From: Saprospiraceae bacterium
GTDB taxonomy: Bacteria; Bacteroidota; Bacteroidia; Chitinophagales; Saprospiraceae
Direction: 5' to 3'
NCBI GenBank assembly: GCA_020630455.1
Contig: JAHDBK010000057.1
Location: 1-12,245 of the forward strand
DNA length: 12,245 bases
Part shown: one piece after another, positions 6,591-12,245 of the stretch
Layout of the letters: each line of letters opens with the position of its first letter
Position numbering within the stretch: the stretch's first letter is position 1
Position numbers and translations under genes: made by a program
The notes under the pieces: generated by a model
Database searches by the model: none
What the model was told of the DNA's origin: nothing
The model's input: only the letters and a program-made list of their open reading frames with translations

Positions 6591-7234
6591 CAGTCATTTG
6601 GAAGTAATTCGATTATTTCTATATAATTTCTATGATGTCTTATTTTTCCTTTATCCTTTAAATTTTTAATCAATCTTGATATAACGACTCTAGAGGAATT
6701 GAGGTCTTTGGCTATATCAAAGTGTGTTGTTTGAATATGTCCATCTTTATTGACAAGGGCTTTATCTTTGAGGTATTTATAAAGGCGTTCTTCCATATTA
6801 TGAAATGCAAGAGAATCTATCGTATCGAGCATTTCTTTTAATCGAATATCGTAGCTTTCAAAGACATAAGCTCTCCAAGACTTATACTTAATAATCCATT
6901 CTTCCATTTTTTGAATAGGAAGTAAAATAAGCTGGGTGTCTTTTTCACTTATAGCACGAATACTACTTTTTTGACCTCTCAAACAGCAGTTCATTGTCAT
7001 TGCACAAGCATCTCCCATTTCTAAATAGTATAGTAATAATTCATTTCCTTCTTCGTTTTCACTCAATACTTTGATTGCCCCATCTATAACGAGTGGCATA
7101 TATTGTAGGTTATCACCAATATCTATAATAGTTTGATTTTTTTCAATAACTTTTAAGGTACCTATTGAGGCAATTTCTTTAATCAATTCCTCTTCAAAGA
7201 GGTATTGAAATTTACTTTTTAGAATATCGAACAT
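6590..7234 (-). CDS. Crp/Fnr-family transcriptional regulator with a three-cysteine patch
   Basis: A 214-residue DNA-binding regulator. Residues about 8-115 form a cyclic-nucleotide-binding-type beta roll (VIDGAIKVL at 49-57, GNELLLYYLEMGD at 63-75). A dimerisation helix follows (about 118-146), then a Crp-type winged helix (about 147-208) whose recognition helix lies in DLNSSRVVISRLIKNLKDKG (177-196). The Arg/Ser pair that grips the cAMP phosphate in E. coli Crp is not evident, and the N-terminal cysteines of Fnr are missing, so neither cAMP nor an Fnr-type cluster is expected. Instead Cys77, Cys83 and Cys84 cluster in DACAMTMNCCLRG, suggesting thiol, sulfur-species or metal sensing (inference). 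The gene starts 13 bases after tamB and probably shares its transcript. Targets are unknown; it could act on neighbours or on distant genes. Confidence 0.88.
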   Translation of the reverse strand: MFDILKSKFQYLFEEELIKEIASIGTLKVIEKNQTIIDIGDNLQYMPLVIDGAIKVLSENEEGNELLLYYLEMGDACAMTMNCCLRGQKSSIRAISEKDTQLILLPIQKMEEWIIKYKSWRAYVFESYDIRLKEMLDTIDSLAFHNMEERLYKYLKDKALVNKDGHIQTTHFDIAKDLNSSRVVISRLIKNLKDKGKIRHHRNYIEIIELLPND

Positions 7235-7247
7235 ATATATATACTAT

Positions 7248-10200
7248 TTATCTACTTTCTTCTGCTGTTTTTCTTAAGTTTTCTAAAAACTCATCATAGT
7301 TATCAAATATGGTATTTTGTTCTCTCTTTTTCTTTCTTCTGAATAATTCACCGAAGGTATCAAAATCTCTACTATAACTAATTCCTACTCCTGTTTGAAA
7401 ACGCCTGTCTTCTAATAAAGTTTGGTCAGTTTGTTGAAAAAACCTTAATCTAAATCGTCCATCATCTGTTAGGCTATATTCGATTAGTAAATCTCCTGCT
7501 AAATAACTACCAGAGCTATTGGCATTAATATTAGAACCAGCATTAATAATTAATCTATTATTCAATAACCTTTTGCTAAATCTAATTTCTACTTCATTTC
7601 CGATAAAATTATTCAAATCTTCTTGTACTAAATCTTTCCATTCATAATATCTATAATTAATATCAAAATCCAAACCTGTAACAACTTCTGATAACAATTC
7701 ACTTAAATAAATAGATAATTGGTTAGATAACATTTCACTCAAAGTATTAATACTACCATCTAAGACACCTGTTGTATTATAATTATTATCGGAAGGTATA
7801 AATCCGCCAAAGGCAATCAATCCTAGTACTTGTCTATTCAATTCATTTTTGTCATCTCTTACGATTCTCAATTTGCTATCTGTAAAATTCTTCAAACGTC
7901 CTCTTAACTGAGGAAAACCAATATCAAAATCAATATCAGGTTTAAATAATTCACCTGTCAAGTACATTTTTAAATCAATTTGAGTGGCTTGTTTTGCAGC
8001 ACTTTTATCTATATCTGTATTTAGGTATTCAATAATGAAATTATAAGGAGTTGTACTCAAATTGGCATATTTGGCTTCTAAGTCTATGATGGCTTTGTAG
8101 GGGTCACCTGTCCATTTTATCGTTCCACCTTTTTGAATATTAAAAGGTTTATTGACTAAATTTAATAAGGTGAATAAATAATTCCCCTCTTCTACCACAT
8201 AAGTTCCATACATTTCAAAATCTCCTTCACGGGTAACATCAATCTGCATATTTGCATTCCCTTTCCCCTTGAGTATATCCCCTGTTTGTTCATCAAATAT
8301 CATTTGAATTTCTGCTTGCGGAGTGATGGTCAAATTCATAGTCAGGTCTAGTCCTCTCGATTCTTCAGGAACGAGTTGTTCTATTAGTTGTGTTTCTAAA
8401 TCATCATTATTATTAACAATATTATTAGAATAATCTTTAAAAGTAACAAAGCTGAGTTCATCTGTTGAAGATTGAGTAGAGAAAGGAAGAATTATTTTAG
8501 TCCCTGTATCTGTTATTGCTTCTTGAACATCTATATTTGTATTTTTAAAATCACCTGTAAAGGCTACTCTCATTTTACCCACTCCCCTTCCATAAAACAA
8601 TTCATTGTCTCCTTCCTTTGTGTCTAAAGCAATAAACCTAGGAGATTCTAAAACGACATCCAATCCAAAATTCTTAAATCTATCATGAGTAATTCCTCCT
8701 AGAGCAAATGCTTCATTTCCTTCTTTATCATACATTTTCATACCCGAGAAATCAAATATAGTAGGGTAAATCATAACCGTATCGTTAGGTACAAAGATTC
8801 TAGTTTGTAAGTAATCAATCGTAGTCGCTCCATTTTTCACCTTTGCCAATCCATTTAAATCGGCATTAGTTGGAGTACCTTCTAAAGTTAATTTAGCACT
8901 AACTTTTCCTTGAGTATTGGAAATTTGTTCACCAATAAAATATTCTCCAATATTCAATGGGTAATTTTGAATATTCATATTTATATCAAAATAATTGGGA
9001 TTTTCTTTTAGGTGAGGAGGATTATAAATTCCATTGGCGTGAAAGCTTTTATCTATGCCGTCCACCATGTGAATTTGGGCTTCTACTTGAGATTGGAAGT
9101 CTGGAGCATTGGCTTCTATAACCATTTTTCCATAATAATCATCATTAACAGTAAATGAATCTACCTCTGTTTTTAGCTCTATTTCCTTGAGATTAAATAA
9201 ATCGTAAGCCGCCAAATCCAAGGAAATATTACCATCTAATTTAAGTTTATCGTAGGTGATGTATTGATTGACAAAAGATAATCCAAAATCATTTAAAGAT
9301 AAAGACAATCCTTTATTTTCTATATCATTCAAAGCAATTTTATTATTAATCAAATCCTGATTATTCATAATAAAATTCTTAGTTTCAATATAATTATTAT
9401 CAAATTTTATATAATTATCATTTTCAATAGACCAGAAGGAATTATAAATCACCAAATCCGAAGGATTGAATGTTAGTTGGTACAAGTTGTTTTCATCTAA
9501 GGTAAATGAGCCTTCTATATTCAGATTATCTAAAAATTCTTCAAAATTTTGAGCATTGAGTTTAAAATCAATCCAATCTTGTTGAATTGTATTACTCAAT
9601 GTAATATTTTTTATCGCCAAGGAATCATTAATAATAGTATTATAGACGCCTAAATCTATAAAGCTTTCATCATTACTAACAATGCCCTGTACAAAAATAT
9701 CTTGTATATCTAAATTTTTATAAATTGCTTGTTCTACAGCTAAGTCTATCAATAATGAATCTCTTTCGTAAGAATAAAACCCATTTAAAGAAGAATTAGT
9801 AATAAGCTCTAAATCATCAGAAATAAGCTGTGTAAAGTTTTTTGAATCTGATAAGAATATTTCAAAAGAATAGTAGGGTTTTTGAGCAGTTATTTCTGCT
9901 TCTTTTTTAGCTTTAATATTAAATTTATTACTAAATCTAGGCATTTTTTTAACCAAGTAATTTTGAAGGGATAAGACTACTTGGTCTAAATTATATTTAC
10001 CTTCAATTTCTCCATTTAAAACATCAGAATGAACGACTACTTTTCTTTCTTTATTAGGTAATAATTGAGAATAGCCATATAAACTATCTAGGTTTAATTG
10101 AATGGTATCATACATTATGACGACATCTTGTGCTTCTGCTTTACCTTCAAAATCTTGTGCTTTCACTCCTTTTAAGTCAAAATCTAAATCAGCTTTTAAG

Positions 10201-12122
10201 ACTATATTTTTATCAATCAGATTGAGTTTTTGGAAATGAACTTCATTGACTTTTGCTTTAAAATTAAAAAGAGGAATTTTATCATTAAAATCAACTAAAC
10301 CTTCGAATACTAAATCAATATTCTCATCTTTAATATCAAGCGTACCATCAAATTTTTTCTTATCAAACTTACCTCCAATATTTAGAAATTGGTATTTATA
10401 TCCTCTAAAAGTCAAATCAGTAACTGCTGCTTCCAAGTCTGCCTTAATATCTTCTCCTTTTAGACCTGTTCCATTATTTATTTTAGAAGAAAAATTGGCC
10501 AGTCCAAAATCCTTATTCCCTGTCCATTCTGCTAAATCAAAATCTATTAAATCCAATGCTCCTGAATATCTCGCACTTGCTCCTTCTCCTTTTAAATTAA
10601 TATTAGAGCGAATATCTCCCAAATTAGTTTTCAGGTAACCATCTGCTACAAAATCGGTAATAAATCCATTAAACCTTCCTTCAAAAACCAATCTACCTAA
10701 CTTATCAAATTGTTCAGGAGCTTTGAAGTCTGGCACGAGATGCCTAACGGTATGTATGCTAGTAATGACTTCTTCTAATTCAAAATCCAAGTATTGTTCA
10801 CCTGGAATGGCCAAATCTCTAAAACGAAACTTACCTTTCATTTTGAGGTCATTGCCAATATTAGCATAAAACTCTTTTGTGGTTAAACGATTAATTCTTC
10901 CTCTAACTTCTCCTTCTACCTCTAATACTTCATTTCTATTATTGTAGAATAATTTATTGGATTGTAATTCTGGAGCAAAAGTAAAGATGTCTTCCATTGA
11001 GATTTTAGAACCTTTTACAAAATTGCCTTTCATATTAACATCATTTACAAAATCGAGGAAAGAAAGGTAGCCATTGCGTCTATAATTGAATTCTAATCTA
11101 TCTCCAAGAATACTTGTTGGAGTTCTTACTTCCATATTGTACAGGTGCAATCCTTGACAAGTTACTTTTACATCGTCAGATTCGGCATGAACAATTTGAA
11201 AACCAGACTTTTCTTTTCCTGATAAATGGTTTAATATTCCTTTGAATTGTAAATCTTCTCTGACATGAAAATCCGTAATTTCTGCTTGAATAGATGACAC
11301 TTCCATATCCGTAAAATCCATCGTATTTTCATGTTTTATCCGATTGAATTCTTTGGTTTCATCTATAAACCTAAAGTGACCTCCTTTTCCTTTAATTTTA
11401 TGAATAGAAGCATCAAAATAAACATAAGAAGAATCGGGCGTTTCAGCCCATTTACTCACCCAATTTGTAGGAGGGGGCAATTGTCTTTGGCTTTTTATAA
11501 ATTGAAAATAAAAACTGTCTAAAGTTAAACTCTCTGCTTCAATAAATTTATCTTCGGCGATAAAATTCATATTTTTGAGTTTACCTTCATGTATATAAGC
11601 ATCAATATTTTCTCCTTTTGTCAAATCTGTTTTTAATACATTGACATGATGAAGAACAATATCAGAAACGTCTAATAATAAAGCACTTTTTTTATTAATC
11701 GTATCTTTTTGTTCATTTTTAAAATAATCAACAATAAAATCCATATTACTATTGAGGCGGGTAGTATCTATGTAATGATGAAAAAAACCATCATGTAAAT
11801 GTATTTCGTCTACTTGTATATCTTGCCTCACGAAGCCCATTAAACCAGATTTGATTTTCACTTCTAACAAATCCACGTATAATAAAGTATCCTGTCTATT
11901 ATCTTCGACATAAAATCCTTTAAATTGTAAACTTGAAAATAATGAAAAACTAACATGGTCTATATTTACCTCGGTATTCCATTCTTTAGATAAATAATTC
12001 GTAGTTTTATTGATTAACCAATTCTGAACACTTTCAAATTCTATTAAAACTCGAATTAATAAAAGTAAAAAAACAAATAAAAAAGTGAGTTGATACAATA
12101 GCCTTCCAATCCGTTGCCACAA
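7248..12122 (-). CDS. tamB: translocation and assembly module TamB (AsmA-like envelope protein)
   Basis: A very long (1624-residue) inner-membrane-anchored periplasmic protein of the TamB/AsmA-like bridge family, thought to help assemble outer-membrane components or carry lipid across the periplasm. A basic start (WQRIGR) and one transmembrane helix (about 8-26) lead to an AsmA-type opening (NYLSKEWNTEVNIDHVSF), then over a thousand residues of repeated beta-strand sequence. The conserved C-terminal DUF490/TamB domain spans about 1175-1595, with DEQTGDILKGKGNANMQI near 1274, VVEEGNYLF near 1305 and KPFNIQKGGTIKW just after. A charged tail (FRRKKKREQ) ends it. The middle is Asn-rich. The only standard start is TTG at 12122; the frame stays open to 12194 with coding-like sequence (EKENIPSSSSNEKKEEKKKRP) but no ATG, GTG or TTG, so the true N-terminus is probably longer. 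No tamA is in the window. Confidence 0.9.
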   Translation of the reverse strand: MWQRIGRLLYQLTFLFVFLLLLIRVLIEFESVQNWLINKTTNYLSKEWNTEVNIDHVSFSLFSSLQFKGFYVEDNRQDTLLYVDLLEVKIKSGLMGFVRQDIQVDEIHLHDGFFHHYIDTTRLNSNMDFIVDYFKNEQKDTINKKSALLLDVSDIVLHHVNVLKTDLTKGENIDAYIHEGKLKNMNFIAEDKFIEAESLTLDSFYFQFIKSQRQLPPPTNWVSKWAETPDSSYVYFDASIHKIKGKGGHFRFIDETKEFNRIKHENTMDFTDMEVSSIQAEITDFHVREDLQFKGILNHLSGKEKSGFQIVHAESDDVKVTCQGLHLYNMEVRTPTSILGDRLEFNYRRNGYLSFLDFVNDVNMKGNFVKGSKISMEDIFTFAPELQSNKLFYNNRNEVLEVEGEVRGRINRLTTKEFYANIGNDLKMKGKFRFRDLAIPGEQYLDFELEEVITSIHTVRHLVPDFKAPEQFDKLGRLVFEGRFNGFITDFVADGYLKTNLGDIRSNINLKGEGASARYSGALDLIDFDLAEWTGNKDFGLANFSSKINNGTGLKGEDIKADLEAAVTDLTFRGYKYQFLNIGGKFDKKKFDGTLDIKDENIDLVFEGLVDFNDKIPLFNFKAKVNEVHFQKLNLIDKNIVLKADLDFDLKGVKAQDFEGKAEAQDVVIMYDTIQLNLDSLYGYSQLLPNKERKVVVHSDVLNGEIEGKYNLDQVVLSLQNYLVKKMPRFSNKFNIKAKKEAEITAQKPYYSFEIFLSDSKNFTQLISDDLELITNSSLNGFYSYERDSLLIDLAVEQAIYKNLDIQDIFVQGIVSNDESFIDLGVYNTIINDSLAIKNITLSNTIQQDWIDFKLNAQNFEEFLDNLNIEGSFTLDENNLYQLTFNPSDLVIYNSFWSIENDNYIKFDNNYIETKNFIMNNQDLINNKIALNDIENKGLSLSLNDFGLSFVNQYITYDKLKLDGNISLDLAAYDLFNLKEIELKTEVDSFTVNDDYYGKMVIEANAPDFQSQVEAQIHMVDGIDKSFHANGIYNPPHLKENPNYFDINMNIQNYPLNIGEYFIGEQISNTQGKVSAKLTLEGTPTNADLNGLAKVKNGATTIDYLQTRIFVPNDTVMIYPTIFDFSGMKMYDKEGNEAFALGGITHDRFKNFGLDVVLESPRFIALDTKEGDNELFYGRGVGKMRVAFTGDFKNTNIDVQEAITDTGTKIILPFSTQSSTDELSFVTFKDYSNNIVNNNDDLETQLIEQLVPEESRGLDLTMNLTITPQAEIQMIFDEQTGDILKGKGNANMQIDVTREGDFEMYGTYVVEEGNYLFTLLNLVNKPFNIQKGGTIKWTGDPYKAIIDLEAKYANLSTTPYNFIIEYLNTDIDKSAAKQATQIDLKMYLTGELFKPDIDFDIGFPQLRGRLKNFTDSKLRIVRDDKNELNRQVLGLIAFGGFIPSDNNYNTTGVLDGSINTLSEMLSNQLSIYLSELLSEVVTGLDFDINYRYYEWKDLVQEDLNNFIGNEVEIRFSKRLLNNRLIINAGSNINANSSGSYLAGDLLIEYSLTDDGRFRLRFFQQTDQTLLEDRRFQTGVGISYSRDFDTFGELFRRKKKREQNTIFDNYDEFLENLRKTAEESR

Positions 12123-12245
12123 CGGACGTTTTTTCTTTTCTTCTTTCTTTTCATTAGATGAAGAAGAAGGGATATTTTCTTTTTCTACTATTGTTTATTC
12201 TTTAGACTGTAAAGATAATAATAATGTATAGGTTTTAAGAGCATG

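Noticed and set aside
10246..10638. Plus-strand open frame of 130 codons inside tamB
   Set aside because: Antisense shadow; low-complexity Ser/Leu/Pro/Lys composition from reading A-rich coding sequence backwards.
12188..12244. Short minus-strand frame from the ATG at 12244 ending in TAG (18 codons)
   Set aside because: Too short and Tyr-rich, out of frame with tamB, and it overlaps the likely tamB promoter region.
1..12245. Mobile element, phage or defence island
   Set aside because: No transposase, integrase, terminal inverted repeats, toxin-antitoxin pair or nuclease gene; all long frames belong to chromosomal housekeeping or envelope families.

Overview
This AT-rich window is ordinary chromosomal sequence from a member of the Bacteroidota. 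Three things point there: the protein families (single-domain AMP nucleosidase, very long TamB, stand-alone proline dehydrogenase, a Cys-containing Crp-type regulator), a perfect Bacteroidota-type promoter (TTTG, 21 bases, TAACTTTG) ahead of the first gene, and the lack of Shine-Dalgarno sequences before the starts. The genus cannot be told from the sequence; a Flavobacteriia- or Saprospiria-like organism would fit.

Layout. Positions 64-4011 hold a plus-strand cluster with gaps of 29, 23 and 8 bases: amn (AMP nucleosidase), a Sad/YneI-type succinate-semialdehyde dehydrogenase, an RlmI-like 23S rRNA cytosine methyltransferase and an unrecognised four-helix membrane protein. A uracil-DNA glycosylase-superfamily gene (4013-4591, minus) meets that cluster tail to tail with one base between stop codons. 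It diverges over 47 bases from a small lipoprotein gene (4639-5118, plus). A 218-base spacer with two hairpins leads to a proline dehydrogenase gene (5337-6527, plus). A bidirectional hairpin then separates it from a minus-strand pair, tamB (from 12122 or a little upstream, down to 7248) followed 13 bases later by a Crp/Fnr-family regulator (7234-6590).

Function. Most genes are housekeeping: AMP and purine turnover, semialdehyde oxidation, proline catabolism to P5C, rRNA modification, DNA repair and outer-membrane biogenesis. The plus-strand cluster looks co-transcribed, but its functions do not form one obvious pathway. The tamB-regulator pair also looks co-transcribed, so the regulator may share tamB's promoter.

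No tRNA, rRNA, CRISPR array, insertion sequence, phage gene or defence system was seen, and I found no convincing new multi-gene system. The points most worth a second look are: the tamB reading frame, open upstream of its only standard start (TTG) with no ATG or GTG; a recurring terminator module in the spacers; the three-cysteine patch in the Crp-type regulator; and the glycosylase-like protein's possible iron-sulfur ligands and non-standard active-site motif.
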